Shown one piece after another: positions 50,395 through 61,110 of a stretch of DNA of 64,000 nt (positions are counted from its first letter, which is position 1; the number at the start of each line of letters is the position of its first letter). The notes under the pieces were generated by a model. It was not told the DNA's origin. It made no database searches and saw only the letters and a program-made list of their open reading frames with translations. The translations under genes were made by a program, and so were the position numbers. The stretch spans positions 91,080-155,079 of the forward strand of contig CAJFLE010000002.1 of assembly GCA_904387375.1 (NCBI GenBank), in the 5' to 3' direction. The DNA is from Candidatus Protoclostridium gallicola. Lineage in GTDB: Bacteria; Bacillota; Clostridia; Christensenellales; Pumilibacteraceae.

Positions 50395-51339
50395 TCAATT
50401 TTCCGGTGCGGAATCGGTCGTTTTCGGTGCAGAATCGGCAGATTTCGGCGTTTTGCCGGCCGCGGCAAGCGCCAGGGAAAGCACGTATGCGTCCGCGTTC
50501 ACGCCGATTATATTGCCCGCGTATATCAGCACGGGCAGCGCGGCGAGCACTGCGGCGAGAATACCGAACAGCAGCCAGATAAGGGCGAGAACCGCCGCGC
50601 ATACGGCTATTATCAGCACGGAGGACAGGAAATATCCCGTCATGTTGCGGCCGTTGACCGCGGCCCTGAACTTCACTTTGCCGCGGCCGTGTATGAGCCA
50701 CGCGGACAGCATTGCCGTAAACGATATGACGACTATGTACACCGCCGCCATGACCGCCGCGCCGGGCGCCCAGAGCGCGGTCAGGAACACCGCGACGCCG
50801 AGCACCGCCGCCACCACGGTGGACTGAACGAGCCACGCGATTATCTTCTTGCCTATTCCGCGTTTCGCGTTCTCGCGGCGCAGCACCCAGCGCGTCACGA
50901 AATTGGCGAGCAGCAGGACGAAAACGAACGCGATGAGAGAAACCGCGAAATTCGCGGCCACGGCGGCGGCGAAATCGCCCACTATGCCGTACGCCTGATC
51001 TCCGAAGCCCTCCACCGTCACGTTCAGCGTATCCAGAAAGCCCACAAGCGTGTTATACAGCCAGCCGCTGTCCAGCACGGTGCGTATTACGTCAAAAAAG
51101 TTCGCGTTCCAGTCTATCTGCGCGAACGCGTAAGAGAAATAGTCGTATACCGTCGTTTCCGCGTCGCCCACCGACGTTTGCAGCAGTTCGGCGAGCCTGC
51201 CGAGCGCATTCACCGCTTCGGAGAAAACCGCCTGCACGAGGCCGAAAAATATGAGCACGAAAAAGAAGTATATAATCCCTATGGGGACGAATACGAATAT
51301 GAGATTCTTAAAGAACGTTTTGAGCGACGAGCGTATCAT
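50395..51339 (-). CDS. Multi-pass membrane protein of unknown function
   Basis: The 314-residue protein has about six membrane helices in three pairs (residues about 14-38, 118-145, 166-190, 192-215, 235-260 and 262-285) and a Lys/Ser/Pro-rich C-terminal tail. Its ATG at 51339 overlaps the adenine deaminase stop in an ATGA junction, so the two are coupled. A role linked to purine movement is possible but not shown. I do not recognise the family. Confidence 0.72.
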   Translation of the reverse strand: MIRSSLKTFFKNLIFVFVPIGIIYFFFVLIFFGLVQAVFSEAVNALGRLAELLQTSVGDAETTVYDYFSYAFAQIDWNANFFDVIRTVLDSGWLYNTLVGFLDTLNVTVEGFGDQAYGIVGDFAAAVAANFAVSLIAFVFVLLLANFVTRWVLRRENAKRGIGKKIIAWLVQSTVVAAVLGVAVFLTALWAPGAAVMAAVYIVVISFTAMLSAWLIHGRGKVKFRAAVNGRNMTGYFLSSVLIIAVCAAVLALIWLLFGILAAVLAALPVLIYAGNIIGVNADAYVLSLALAAAGKTPKSADSAPKTTDSAPEN

Positions 51340-52997
51340 CCGCGGTACAGGTAGTCCCACTTCGACACGCTGAACAGTCCTTTGTGGTTGAGCTTGACGT
51401 CGGGAATGACGATGAGCGTCAGGAACGACAGCAGCATGAACGGCTCTATGTCGCGGTTATAGTCCATTTCGGCGAGCGCCTCGGTCAGCTTTTCGCGGGC
51501 GGCGAGCGCCTCGGACGCCGGAGCCGATGACATCAGCCCGGCGATTTCCAGCGGGAGCTTACCTATAAGCCTGCCGTTTTTGACGACCACGAGACCGCCG
51601 TCCGAGCCAAGACTGTTAACGGCGAGCGCCATGTCCTCGGGATTGTCGCCCAGCACGGTGATGTTGTGCGAGTCGTGCCCCACCGTCTGCGCCACCGCGC
51701 CGCCGCGCAGGCGGAATCCGTCCACGTAGCAGTGGCCTATGTCGCCGCTCGCGTCGTGCCGTTCTATGCAGCACATAAGGTTCAGCCCCTCCGGCCCGTC
51801 CGCTTTTACGGCTTCGGTCACCACGGTGCCCGGGAACACGCGCATGACGGGACGCGCGGGGTCGAACGGGAAGGTCATGTCCTTTGCGGTCACCGGCTTT
51901 ATGTGCACGGTGCCCGTCACACCCGAAACGTCGGCGGGGCTGACGGAGAACAGCGGCTGTCCGTTCTCGGCGACGAGCGCGCCGTGATAGAACACCTTTT
52001 CCACCCGCTGAGCCGTTATGTCCGCGCAGACGAGGAAATCCGCCGTCCAGCCCGGAGCGACCGCGCCCGTATTCTTTATGCCGTACGCCTCGTTGGCATT
52101 GAGCGAGGCTATCGTGATCGCGTCGATCGGATCCATGCCGCACTCGACCGCCAGCCGCACCGCGTTGCCTATCGTGCCGAGGCCGACGAGATCTTCTATG
52201 TTGCGGTCGTCGGTGCAGAACAGGAAGCGGCGCAGATTGGTCTTGTTCACCGCTTTTATGAGCGTGCGGAGATTGCGCGTCTGGCTGCCCTCGCGTATGA
52301 GCACGTACATGCCCTTGCTCACCTTTTCCAGAGCCTCTTCCACGCTTTCGCACTCGTGGTCGGTGGAAACCCCCGCGGCGATGTACGCGTTCAGCGGGTT
52401 GCCCGACACTCCGGGCGCGTGGCCGTCGATAACCGGGCGCACGTCCAGCTTGGCCAGCACGTCGGGGTCGCAGCCGACCACGCCGGGAAAATTCATCATC
52501 TCGCCCAGCCCGAACAGCCCGCATGAGTCGGCTATGCGCTTTACGTCAGCCGCGCCGAGCACGCAGCCCGAATGATCCTCGGGCGCCGCGGGCACGCACG
52601 ACGGCATCATGAACCTTATGTCGGCGGGAATGCCGCGCACGTCGTCCAGCATGAATCTTATGCCCTTTTCGCCGCACACGTTGGCGATCTCGTGCGGGTC
52701 GGCGTTGTAAGCCGTCACGCCCTTGGGCACGGATATTTTCAGATACTCGCTCGGCCGCACCATGACCGATTCGAAATGCAGGTGCGCGTCGTAGAACGAC
52801 GGCATGACGTATCTGCCCGTGCCGTCGATTTCCGTGACGCCCGAGTAGCTGCCCACGCCGGCGAACTTATCGCCGCACACCGCGACGTCCCCCTTGATGA
52901 GGCTGCCGCCGAGCACGTCGACGACGGTCGTGTTCTTTATGACGACGTCCGCCTTTTCCCTTCCGGCTGCGACGTCTATGATTCTCTTTCTGTCCAT
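51336..52997 (-). CDS. ade: Adenine deaminase
   Basis: The 553-residue enzyme deaminates adenine to hypoxanthine in purine salvage. It has the amidohydrolase metal motif YDAHLHFESVM (residues about 69-79), then TAYNADPHEIANVCG, PVIDGHAPGVSG and STDHECES. The C-terminal Ade domain begins near HIKPVTAKDM. GGAGG precedes the ATG. The membrane protein gene downstream overlaps it. Confidence 0.94.
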   Translation of the reverse strand: MDRKRIIDVAAGREKADVVIKNTTVVDVLGGSLIKGDVAVCGDKFAGVGSYSGVTEIDGTGRYVMPSFYDAHLHFESVMVRPSEYLKISVPKGVTAYNADPHEIANVCGEKGIRFMLDDVRGIPADIRFMMPSCVPAAPEDHSGCVLGAADVKRIADSCGLFGLGEMMNFPGVVGCDPDVLAKLDVRPVIDGHAPGVSGNPLNAYIAAGVSTDHECESVEEALEKVSKGMYVLIREGSQTRNLRTLIKAVNKTNLRRFLFCTDDRNIEDLVGLGTIGNAVRLAVECGMDPIDAITIASLNANEAYGIKNTGAVAPGWTADFLVCADITAQRVEKVFYHGALVAENGQPLFSVSPADVSGVTGTVHIKPVTAKDMTFPFDPARPVMRVFPGTVVTEAVKADGPEGLNLMCCIERHDASGDIGHCYVDGFRLRGGAVAQTVGHDSHNITVLGDNPEDMALAVNSLGSDGGLVVVKNGRLIGKLPLEIAGLMSSAPASEALAAREKLTEALAEMDYNRDIEPFMLLSFLTLIVIPDVKLNHKGLFSVSKWDYLYRG

Positions 52998-53172
52998 CTT
53001 TTCCTCCGTTCCCGCGCGCAGTCCGCCGCACGGATCATGTTTTGTGTACCGTATTAAATATATAACAATTCGGCGGATAAGTCAAGCGCGGCAACAAAAT
53101 ACGGCCGCCGTCGCCTTAATTGTTTACTTGACGGATATTGTGTGTTATACTATGCTTAAACAAGGAGGTCGT

Positions 53173-53736
53173 ATGGTACCGGCAAAATGTCCGCAATGCG
53201 GCGCGGCAATAGAACTGAACGAAAAGAACGATGCCGGCGTATGCCCTTATTGCGGCACAACGTTCGTCATGCGCGAAGCCGTCAATAACTACAATACATA
53301 CGTAACGGCGAATATTTCGGCAGACCGTGAAAACGGCGACGCGCTGCTCGGGATATTAAAGGAACAAACGGATAAGGATTACGAAAACGTCTGCCGTCCG
53401 CTATACGAAGCCGGCATGCTGAGCGAATTGCGCGCAAGCGCCGAAAAAATCATTGCCGATTCTCCCGCTTCTCCCGTCGGTTATAAATATATGATAATGT
53501 CTTTCCCCGAGTATAAATACCGCGGAACGGACAAATACAACGAAATCCTGGGCGAACATCTGGCCAAAGACGCGGAAACGCATCCGATCGCGCAGTATTA
53601 CGTCATAATGAAAAATCTGCTCGACACGGACGAACAAAAAGAAAAGTACAAAACGGTGACGTCGACCGCCGCGAGAATTATCGAGGATTACGATAAAACG
53701 GTTATAGGATTTTTCAAAAAAAATTACTGTCCGTAA
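53173..53736 (+). CDS. Zinc-ribbon protein, possibly the N-terminal part of a frameshifted membrane protein
   Basis: The 187-residue protein begins with a zinc ribbon (CPQCGAAI ... CPYCGTTFV, residues about 6-36) and continues as a helical domain. CAAGGAGG fixes the ATG at 53173, and TATACT lies about 20 bases upstream. It ends at an A8 tract. Read in the -1 frame from there, the sequence stays open into the next, two-helix frame (53745-53954), so both may make one protein through frameshifting or a sequencing slip. Confidence 0.75.
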   Translation: MVPAKCPQCGAAIELNEKNDAGVCPYCGTTFVMREAVNNYNTYVTANISADRENGDALLGILKEQTDKDYENVCRPLYEAGMLSELRASAEKIIADSPASPVGYKYMIMSFPEYKYRGTDKYNEILGEHLAKDAETHPIAQYYVIMKNLLDTDEQKEKYKTVTSTAARIIEDYDKTVIGFFKKNYCP

Positions 53737-53744
53737 ACAAAATC

Positions 53745-53954
53745 ATGACGGTTGCCGCGATACTGACGGCTGTTACTTTATTTCTGAGCATATTCTGCTT
53801 GATACAGGCGGCATTCGTCAATCCGTTGCTGGCGCTTCCTGCCGTACTCAGTATCGCATGTCTGTTGGTATGCTCGTACATTGCCGTCGCCGCGCACAAA
53901 AAGAAAAAGGTGATCGAGGAAAAAATAAAAAACAAAAACAGAAACAGAATATGA
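53745..53954 (+). CDS. Two-helix membrane segment, separate gene or -1 frameshift extension
   Basis: The 69-residue frame has two membrane helices (residues about 4-25 and 30-50) and a Lys-rich tail (HKKKKVIEEKIKNKNRN). It starts nine bases after the zinc-ribbon stop and has no ribosome binding site. The frame is open back to the A8 tract at 53716-53723, so it may be the membrane anchor of the upstream protein rather than a gene of its own. Confidence 0.55.
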   Translation: MTVAAILTAVTLFLSIFCLIQAAFVNPLLALPAVLSIACLLVCSYIAVAAHKKKKVIEEKIKNKNRNRI

Positions 53955-53987
53955 AAAAAAGACGGCATTCGCCGTCTTTTTTTCATT
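53950..53987. terminator. Bidirectional terminator
   Basis: AGACGGC pairs with GCCGTCT around ATTC, flanked by A7 and T7. It separates the zinc-ribbon genes from the convergent pentose operon. Confidence 0.85.
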
Positions 53988-53991
53988 CCTT

Positions 53992-55434
53992 TCATTTCAA
54001 TGTAAACTTATCGAAGTCCAGTCTGCCCTTGCCTTCGAAGCGGAAGTACAGCGCGTGCACTCCGTCGGAGATCTTAAGCGGAGCGGAAAAATCCGTATAG
54101 TCCTTCGAGGGCGAAATTTTGACGAACGCCGCGGGCTCGCCCTCTTCGGCAAACACCACCATGCGCCCGGAGGCGTTGCCGCGCACGCGCACGGTCACGT
54201 CTGACGCGCCTTCGAAATCGAAGTATTTGAAGCCGGCGGTCGCGCCGTCGCGCATATTGGCGATGTACTGGTCGCCGTCGCCCTCTCTGTCCTCGCCCGT
54301 CTGCGTGAAGTACGGGTGCGAGCCTTCGAAGCCGCGGAACACGCTGTAGAAGCGGCAGCCCTTGGCGGAGAACAGCTGGCAGGCTATGCGCGCCTCATAC
54401 TCGCCCTTTCCTTTCAGCGGGCCGCCGTTGAGGCCGCAGCTCGTGACCTCGACGTGCGGTATGCTGCCGTCGGGATTGACGGTTATCTCTTCGGCGCACG
54501 CCTGGCGCGAGAAGCAGTGGCGGTTGGTCTGGCGGTGATAGAACACGTAGTATTTGCCGCACGCCTCGACGATGGAGCCGTGGGTGTTGCCCGTATAGTT
54601 GGCGGCGTTCTTGGGGCAGGTGCGGCCGTTCAGGCCCACGTCGCCTATGCTCACGATGGTTCCGCCGTATCTGAATTCGCCGTCGGGGCTGTCGCCTATG
54701 GCGTAGCAGAGCTCGTGGCCGAGGAAGGAGGAATAAATAAAGTAATATTTCCCGTTTATCTTGCGCATGGACGCCGCCTCGAAGAACTCGTGCCCTTCGA
54801 AGTCGGTGCCCGCGGAGTTGCGTTTGCACTTGGCGATATACTTGGGATCCTTGTCCACCGTCACCATGTCGGGTCTGAGCACGGTGACCGTCGCGCCATC
54901 GCGGCTGATCGGCTTGCCGCCGGTCAGGAAGAAGGGATAGAAGGTCGGGCAGAAGCCGGTGTAAAGGTATACCTTGTCGCCCTCGACGTAGACGCCGGGG
55001 TCGAACTGGAAGATGTCGCCCTTCCGCTTGCCCAGCCTGGTGCCGTCGGCATAGTGCACGTAATCCACGAACTCGTACTGTCCCGCAGGAGTGTCGCACA
55101 CCGCGACGCCGATCACGCCGTTGTAGGCGCAGAAATAATAGAGGTAATACCTTCCGTCAGGGCCGCGGCACACGTCGGGCGCGTACATGGGCGTCTTGCC
55201 GTTCTTGTTCATTGGGTCCTGATCCTTACGCCAGATGACCCCTTCGTAACGCCAGTCGGACAGGTCGTCCTCGGGCGCGGACCAGCAGACATAGTCGTTC
55301 ATGCAGAACGTCTTGCCGCCGAATTTGTCGTGCGAGCCGTATACGTATATGCGGCCGTCGAATTTATGCGGTTCGCCGTCGGGGATATACTCCCAGCTCG
55401 GCAGATAGGGATTGAAAACCTGCTGTTTGTTCAT
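53992..55434 (-). CDS. Glycoside hydrolase family 43 (beta-xylosidase/arabinofuranosidase) with C-terminal CBM6-like module
   Basis: The 480-residue enzyme has the GH43 five-bladed propeller (NPYLPSWEYIPDGEPHKFDGRIYVYGS at the N terminus, APDVCRGPDGRYYLYYF, and FEAASMRKINGKYYFIYS for the acid Glu). The last ~130 residues form a beta-sandwich resembling CBM6. No signal peptide is visible, so it probably works on imported xylo- or arabino-oligosaccharides. It is the last gene of the operon tkt-xylA-xylB-GH43, which supplies its pentoses to the pathway. GGAG precedes the ATG. Confidence 0.88.
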   Translation of the reverse strand: MNKQQVFNPYLPSWEYIPDGEPHKFDGRIYVYGSHDKFGGKTFCMNDYVCWSAPEDDLSDWRYEGVIWRKDQDPMNKNGKTPMYAPDVCRGPDGRYYLYYFCAYNGVIGVAVCDTPAGQYEFVDYVHYADGTRLGKRKGDIFQFDPGVYVEGDKVYLYTGFCPTFYPFFLTGGKPISRDGATVTVLRPDMVTVDKDPKYIAKCKRNSAGTDFEGHEFFEAASMRKINGKYYFIYSSFLGHELCYAIGDSPDGEFRYGGTIVSIGDVGLNGRTCPKNAANYTGNTHGSIVEACGKYYVFYHRQTNRHCFSRQACAEEITVNPDGSIPHVEVTSCGLNGGPLKGKGEYEARIACQLFSAKGCRFYSVFRGFEGSHPYFTQTGEDREGDGDQYIANMRDGATAGFKYFDFEGASDVTVRVRGNASGRMVVFAEEGEPAAFVKISPSKDYTDFSAPLKISDGVHALYFRFEGKGRLDFDKFTLK

Positions 55435-55460
55435 TACATCATTTCTCCTTATTCTCGGAT

Positions 55461-56936
55461 TTACTTCATAAGTTTGAAAACGTCTTTCATCGCTGGATAA
55501 ATCGCCTTATAGACGTTGTACATCTTCCCGTACGCTTCGACGAGTACGGGATCGGGCATGACGGTCGCGCGCACGGATACGCAGGCGTCGCACGCCTCGC
55601 GCACGGTGGCGTAACGGCCGCAGCCCACCATTGCGAGCAGCGCCGCGCCGTATGCCGGGCCTTTTTCCGTCGTCACGGTGTCCACGGGTATGCCCAGCGC
55701 GCCGGCGACGATCTTGCGCCACAGCTCGCTGCGCGCCCCGCCGCCGCATATACGCGTGCGGGTCACCTTCACGCCGTTGGACTTCGCCACTTCCAGGCAG
55801 TCGCGCAGCGCGAACGTCACGCCTTCCATGACGGCAAGCCCCATGTCGGCGCGCGTCGTGTCCGGACGCATGCCCACGAACATGCTGCGCGCGTCCACGT
55901 CGTTGTGCGGACTGCGCTCGCCCATCATGTACGGCAGGAAATACACCTCGTTGCGGCCCAGCCTGCCCGGCATTGCGGCCTGCTCGACGCCGTGCTCGGA
56001 GCGGAGTATGTCCTCCACCCACCACTTGTTGCACGAAGCCGCGGACAGTATGCAGCCCATGAGATGATAGCCGCCGTCCGCGTGGCGGAAAGAGTGCAGG
56101 GCGTTGGCTTTGTCCACGCCGAAGGTATCCGACGAAATGAACACCGTGCCGCTCGTGCCCAGCGAGATGTTGCACGCGCCGTCGCCGACGGTACCCGTGC
56201 CCACAGCCGCCGCGGCATTGTCCCCCGCTCCGGCGATGACCCTGACGCCCGCAGGGAGTCCCAGCTCCGCCGCCGCTTCCTCCGTGAGCGTGCCGACGAC
56301 CTCGTACGAATTGTACAGGCGGGGCAGCTGCGCCTCGGTCACGCCGCAGATTTCGCACATCTCCTTCGACCATACGCCGCGCTCGACGTCGAGGAGCAGC
56401 ATGCCGCTCGCGTCGGACAGGTCGGTGCAGTGCACGCCGGTCATGCGGTACGCGAGGTAATCCTTGGGCAGCATGATCTTGCTTATGCGCGCGAAGTTTT
56501 CCGGTTCGTGCTTCCTGACCCACAGCAGCTTGGGCGCGGTAAAGCCGGCGAACGCTATGTTCGCCGTCAGCCGCGACAGCTTCTCCTTGCCTATTACGGT
56601 GTTGAGGTATTCCGTTTCCTCGGCGGTGCGTCCGTCGTTCCACAGTATGGCGGGGCGGATGACCTCTCCGCGCTCGTCGAGAATGACCAGCCCGTGCATC
56701 TGTCCGCCGAAAGATATGCCCTTTACCGCCGAAGCGTCCGCGCCCGCAAGCAGTTTTTTCATGCCGCGGGCGACGGCCGCCGTCCAGTCGGCGGGATTCT
56801 GTTCGCTCCAGCCGCTGTGCGGATAATATACGGGATACTCTTCCTGCGTTTCGTTAAGTATCCTGCCGTCCGGGCCGACGAGCAGCAGCTTGACCGCGCT
56901 CGTGCCCAGATCGACGCCTATATACGCTTCTTTCAT
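55461..56936 (-). CDS. xylB: Xylulokinase
   Basis: The 491-residue FGGY-family kinase phosphorylates D-xylulose. It has the phosphate-1 loop [16 protein letters not shown] at the N terminus, the substrate region FGGQMHGLV with WNDGRT, and the ATP-binding [14 protein letters not shown] near the C terminus. The length is normal for XylB. The ATG overlaps the xylA stop in an ATGA junction. Confidence 0.95.
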   Translation of the reverse strand: MKEAYIGVDLGTSAVKLLLVGPDGRILNETQEEYPVYYPHSGWSEQNPADWTAAVARGMKKLLAGADASAVKGISFGGQMHGLVILDERGEVIRPAILWNDGRTAEETEYLNTVIGKEKLSRLTANIAFAGFTAPKLLWVRKHEPENFARISKIMLPKDYLAYRMTGVHCTDLSDASGMLLLDVERGVWSKEMCEICGVTEAQLPRLYNSYEVVGTLTEEAAAELGLPAGVRVIAGAGDNAAAAVGTGTVGDGACNISLGTSGTVFISSDTFGVDKANALHSFRHADGGYHLMGCILSAASCNKWWVEDILRSEHGVEQAAMPGRLGRNEVYFLPYMMGERSPHNDVDARSMFVGMRPDTTRADMGLAVMEGVTFALRDCLEVAKSNGVKVTRTRICGGGARSELWRKIVAGALGIPVDTVTTEKGPAYGAALLAMVGCGRYATVREACDACVSVRATVMPDPVLVEAYGKMYNVYKAIYPAMKDVFKLMK

Positions 56937-58249
56937 GAGAACAGGATCTGGTTGAAGATGGATTCCAGACCTTCCTGGTTGCCGCTGCCCGGAAGCGCGG
57001 GCGCGCCGAGGCCGTCGGCGTATGCCGCAAGTTCGGCAAGCGACGTCTTTCTGTCGGTTATCTTCTTGCCCACGCCGCTTCTGAAGGAAGCATACTTGTT
57101 TTCGACGAATTTGTCAAGTCTGCCGTCCTCGATGATGGCCGCCGCCTTGATAAGGCCGAGCGCGAAGGTGTCCATGCCGAGGATATAGCCCTTGAACATG
57201 TCCTCCACCGTGTACGACGGACGTCTGTTCTTGGCGTCGAAGTTGAAGCCGCCGGTAAGACCGCCGCCCTTGATGATCTCGTACATGGCCTTGGTCGCAG
57301 TATAGACGTCGTACGGGAATTCGTCGGTGTCCCAGCCGAGCAGGAAGTCGCCCTGGTTGGCGTCCACCGAACCGAGCATGCCGTTGATGGCCGCGACGCG
57401 GAGGTCGTGCTCGAAGGTGTGGCCGGCGAGCGTGGCGTGGTTGGCCTCTATGTTGAGTTTGAAATCCTTGTCGAGGCCGTGCGCTCTGAGGAAGCCGACG
57501 GCGGTAGCGGCGTCGAAGTCGTACTGGTGCTTCATGGGCTCCTTCGGCTTGGGCTCGATATAGAAGTCGCCCTTGAATCCGATGCTGCGGCCGTACTCGA
57601 CAGCCATTTTCATGAGATACGCCACGTTCTCGATCTCGAACGCCATATCCGTGTTGAGAAGCGTTTCATAGCCCTCTCTGCCGCCCCAGAACACATAGCC
57701 GCGGCCGCCGAGCTTGACGGTGATGTCCAGCGCTTTTTTGACCTGAGCGGCCGCGAAAGCGTATACGTCCGCGCTGTTGGTCGAGCCGGCGCCGTTCATG
57801 AAGCGGGGATTGCCGAACATGTTGGCGGTGCCCCACAGGCACTTGATGTCCGTGCCCTTCATCTTCTCGAGGATATAATCGGATATCTCGTCGAGGCGGC
57901 GGTTGGTTTCCTTTATGTCGTCCGCTTCGGGAACGAGGTCGACGTCATGGAAGCAGAAGTATTTGATACCCATCTTCTTCATGAATTCGAAGCCGGCGTC
58001 CACCTTTGCCCTGGCGTGCTCCATCGTGCCTTCCTTTGCGCCGAACGATTTGTCGGCGGTGCCGCGGCCGAACATATCCACGCCGTTGGCGCACAGATTA
58101 TGCCACCATGCCATTGCGAACGGCAGGTGCTCGCTCATTTTCTTGCCGAGAACGACTCTGTCCGCGTCGTAATACTTGAACGCAAGTTCGTTCTTGCTCT
58201 TCGCTCCCTCGTATTTAATCTCGGGGATGTTCCTGAAGATCTCGCTCAT
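56933..58249 (-). CDS. xylA: Xylose isomerase
   Basis: The 438-residue enzyme converts D-xylose to D-xylulose. It has the catalytic [11 protein letters not shown], the metal and substrate motifs [12 protein letters not shown] and [15 protein letters not shown], and the C-terminal metal ligands in the [18 protein letters not shown] region. The size fits class II xylose isomerases. GGAG lies before the ATG. It is the second gene of the operon, followed by overlapping xylB. Confidence 0.97.
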   Translation of the reverse strand: MSEIFRNIPEIKYEGAKSKNELAFKYYDADRVVLGKKMSEHLPFAMAWWHNLCANGVDMFGRGTADKSFGAKEGTMEHARAKVDAGFEFMKKMGIKYFCFHDVDLVPEADDIKETNRRLDEISDYILEKMKGTDIKCLWGTANMFGNPRFMNGAGSTNSADVYAFAAAQVKKALDITVKLGGRGYVFWGGREGYETLLNTDMAFEIENVAYLMKMAVEYGRSIGFKGDFYIEPKPKEPMKHQYDFDAATAVGFLRAHGLDKDFKLNIEANHATLAGHTFEHDLRVAAINGMLGSVDANQGDFLLGWDTDEFPYDVYTATKAMYEIIKGGGLTGGFNFDAKNRRPSYTVEDMFKGYILGMDTFALGLIKAAAIIEDGRLDKFVENKYASFRSGVGKKITDRKTSLAELAAYADGLGAPALPGSGNQEGLESIFNQILFS

Positions 58250-58313
58250 TGTTGTTTTCGCTCCTTTTTTATTTCCTTGATTTTCGGTATTTTTCGGCGC
58301 ATACGCGCCTTCG

Positions 58314-60302
58314 TTACTTTTTCAGTACGCCTTCCGCAACCGCGGCGACGTTTTCGGGCGTGAAGCCGTATTTTTCGAACAGCTTGCCTGCGGGCGCGCT
58401 CTCGCCGAAGCGGTCGAGGCAGACGTACGCTCCGTCCAGTCCGACGTATTCGCCCCAGCACATGCGGCTCGCGGCTTCGACGGCCACGCGGGCGCGCACC
58501 TTTTTCGGAAGCACGCTCTCCTTATATTCTTCGCTCTGTTCGGCGAACAGATCCATGCAGGGCACGGACACGACGCGGGCGGACACGCCCTTCTTTTCCA
58601 GCAGCGCCTGCGCGTCCAGGCACAGCCCCACTTCGCTGCCGCTCGCCATGAGTATGACGTCCGGCTTCTTTTTGCAGCCCTCTTTAAGCACGTACGCGCC
58701 GCGGAGCGCGCCTTCCTTCGTCGACAGGCCGTGCGCGGGCAGCTTCTGCCTGCTCGTGACTATCGCGGTGGGCGCGACGAGCGTCAGCGCGCGGGAGAAC
58801 GCCGCGGCGACCTCGGTCGCGTCGCAGGGGCGAAACACGTACATGCCGGGCATGCTGCGCAGCGCGGCCAGCTGTTCGACGGGCTGGTGCGTGGGTCCGT
58901 CCTCGCCCACTCCGATGGAGTCGTGGGACAGAATATATGTGACGGGCAACTTCATCATCGCGCTCATGCGCATAGCATACTTCATATAGTCCGAGAACAC
59001 GAAGAAGGTCGAGCAGAAGGGCACGAGGCCGCCGTGCAGCGCGATGCCGTTGCACACCGCGGCCATGGCGTGTTCGCGCACGCCGAAGTGTATCGCCCTG
59101 CCCGCGCTCGTTTCGGGCGAATAATATTCCTTGCCCTTGATCGCGGTGCAGTTGGACGGCGAAAGATCGGCGCTGCCGCCCGTGAGATTGGGGACGAGTC
59201 TGTCGGCTACGGCGAGCGCCGCCCCGCACAGGTTGCGCGTCGCCGCGCTTCCTTCGGGAAGGTTATACAGCTCGGGCGAACCGGCGGCCGCCCTGGCCGC
59301 GTCGCCGCTCAGCCACGATTCGAACTCCGCGACGAGCGCGGGATACTGCTCGCGGGCGCGGTCGAGCCCGGCGTGCCATTTAGCCGTGTGCTCCCTGCCC
59401 TTCGCCTTCATCTCCTCGGCGAACTCCGCGACCGATTCCGGCTCGCGGAAGGGCTCGCACTTCCAGTCCAGCCGCTCTTTGAGCGCGCGCATGCCTTCCT
59501 CGCCCAGGGGCGCGCCGTGCACCGAACTGGTGCCGGCGTTGGGCGCTCCGTAGCCTATGGTCGTGGAAACGATGACGAGCGACGGACGTCCGTCCTCGGC
59601 GCGCGCCGCAGCGATCGCTTCTGCCAGCGCGTCGGTGTTTTCGGCGTTGCCCGCGCGTATGACGTGCCAGCCCAGCGCCTTATGCCGCGCCGCCACGTCC
59701 TCCACGAGAGATATATCCGTGTCGCCCTCTATGGTGATATGATTGCTGTCGTATATTACGATGAGCTTGCCCAGCTTCCACAGCCCGGCAAGGCTCGCCG
59801 CCTCGTTCTCTATGCCTTCCATCATGCAGCCGTCGCCGCAGAAGGCGTATGTATAGTGATCGACGAGGGTGCAGCCGGGTTTGTTGAACTTCGCCGCGAG
59901 TATGCGCTCGGCAAGCGCCATGCCAACAGCGTTCGCCACGCCCTGACCGAGCGGGCCGGTCGAGCAGTCCACGCCGGGAGTCACCCCCGCTTCCGGATGA
60001 CCGGGAGTGCGGCTGCCCATCTGTCTGAACGACGCGAGGTCGTCCTCGGTGACGTCGAAACCGCAGGCGTGCAGCGTCGCGTACAGCATCGCCGACGCGT
60101 GCCCCGAACTGAGCACGAACCTGTCGCGGTCGAAAAATCCCGGGTCTTCGGGCGCTATTTTCATGAATTTGCCGAACAGCGTCGCCATGACGGGCGCCGC
60201 GCCGAGCGGCGTGCCGGGGTGCCCGCTCTTCGCCTTTTCCACCTCTTCGGCTGACAGTACGCGTATCGTTTTGATGAGGTCTTCCATCGTACGTTCGGTC
60301 AT
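58314..60302 (-). CDS. tkt: Transketolase
   Basis: The 662-residue thiamine-diphosphate enzyme transfers two-carbon units between pentose and hexose phosphates. It has [17 protein letters not shown], the ThDP/metal motif [18 protein letters not shown] with the Asn-containing [13 protein letters not shown], and the second-domain active site [18 protein letters not shown]. The length is normal. AAGGAAGGGAAG precedes the ATG. As first gene of the pentose operon it links xylose breakdown to the central pathway. Confidence 0.95.
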   Translation of the reverse strand: MTERTMEDLIKTIRVLSAEEVEKAKSGHPGTPLGAAPVMATLFGKFMKIAPEDPGFFDRDRFVLSSGHASAMLYATLHACGFDVTEDDLASFRQMGSRTPGHPEAGVTPGVDCSTGPLGQGVANAVGMALAERILAAKFNKPGCTLVDHYTYAFCGDGCMMEGIENEAASLAGLWKLGKLIVIYDSNHITIEGDTDISLVEDVAARHKALGWHVIRAGNAENTDALAEAIAAARAEDGRPSLVIVSTTIGYGAPNAGTSSVHGAPLGEEGMRALKERLDWKCEPFREPESVAEFAEEMKAKGREHTAKWHAGLDRAREQYPALVAEFESWLSGDAARAAAGSPELYNLPEGSAATRNLCGAALAVADRLVPNLTGGSADLSPSNCTAIKGKEYYSPETSAGRAIHFGVREHAMAAVCNGIALHGGLVPFCSTFFVFSDYMKYAMRMSAMMKLPVTYILSHDSIGVGEDGPTHQPVEQLAALRSMPGMYVFRPCDATEVAAAFSRALTLVAPTAIVTSRQKLPAHGLSTKEGALRGAYVLKEGCKKKPDVILMASGSEVGLCLDAQALLEKKGVSARVVSVPCMDLFAEQSEEYKESVLPKKVRARVAVEAASRMCWGEYVGLDGAYVCLDRFGESAPAGKLFEKYGFTPENVAAVAEGVLKK

Positions 60303-60505
60303 TTTGCTTCCCTTCCTTGATAATTTTCTTTTACAATAAAATTATAAAATTTTTTTCGCGGAATGTATAGACAAAATAAATTCTTTTATGGTATAATTGT
60401 TCACAGATAAACTTATTTTCTTGCGCGACACTAACGTTCGGCTTCGCCGCGCGCAGAAAAGCGACGCGCCTGCGGCGGCTTTTGGGCTGATCGGCGCAAA
60501 ATGCC

Positions 60506-60536
60506 CCTTGCCGCCGTAAGGCAGGCTACGGTGACG
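60506..60536 (+). repeat. Inverted repeat core, copy A
   Basis: This 31-base core (CCTTGCCGCCGTAAGGC and onward) is enclosed by a 10-bp stem CGCAAAATGC/GCATTTTGCG (60495-60504 with 60557-60566). It matches copy B on the opposite strand in 28 of 31 bases. Confidence 0.75.
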
Positions 60537-60730
60537 CCGGCGCGGAAGCGCCGTACGCATTTTGCGTCGCTGAGCACACAAAATCCGCTCGCACTCGCTG
60601 CCATGTCGGGTTCACCAGAAAACAATAAGTTTTATACCATATAAAAGATTCACAGTAAACAAACACAAGCAGCGAATGCGGAGAGATTTCCGAGGGCAGA
60701 GACACGGATTTTGTACGCGCGCAGCGCGCA

Positions 60731-60761
60731 CGTCGCCGCAGCCTGCCTCACGGCGGCAAGG
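60731..60761 (-). repeat. Inverted repeat core, copy B
   Basis: This is the minus-strand copy of the 31-base core, enclosed by an 11-bp stem CACGGATTTTG/CAAAATCCGTG (60703-60713 with 60762-60772). The stem sequences of A and B differ while each remains paired, which suggests selection for structure. Confidence 0.75.
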
Positions 60762-61082
60762 CAAAATCCGTGATCTATGCACCGGAAAGATACCGCATTC
60801 GCGTCTATACGCAGCGCAACCCGAAGGGTAGCGTTAGCGGTGCGCAAGATCAAGTACCCTTATACGAGCGAAAGCCTTCGCGAAGGATAAGGGGTCGATC
60901 GGAAGCGAGGGAGTGCTTTGCCGACCGAGCGACCTTTTAAGAAGTTTCCTTACGGAAACGCATGAAAGTTTTCAAGAAAACAATGCAGAGCGGACTGAAA
61001 GTCCGCGAACATTGTTGTCTTGAATTAAATACAACGAGGCACAGGCTGTGCCGAGCTGAAGTTGGCGTTCGCGCCGACACGA

Positions 61083-61110
61083 GCATAAAAATTTGTTAAA
61101 ATTTTTATGC
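61083..61110. repeat. Perfect 12-bp hairpin upstream of the AraC/PocR gene
   Basis: GCATAAAAATTT pairs exactly with AAATTTTTATGC around GTTA. It is the last of the array of hairpins, about 60 bases before the regulator's ATG. Confidence 0.75.
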
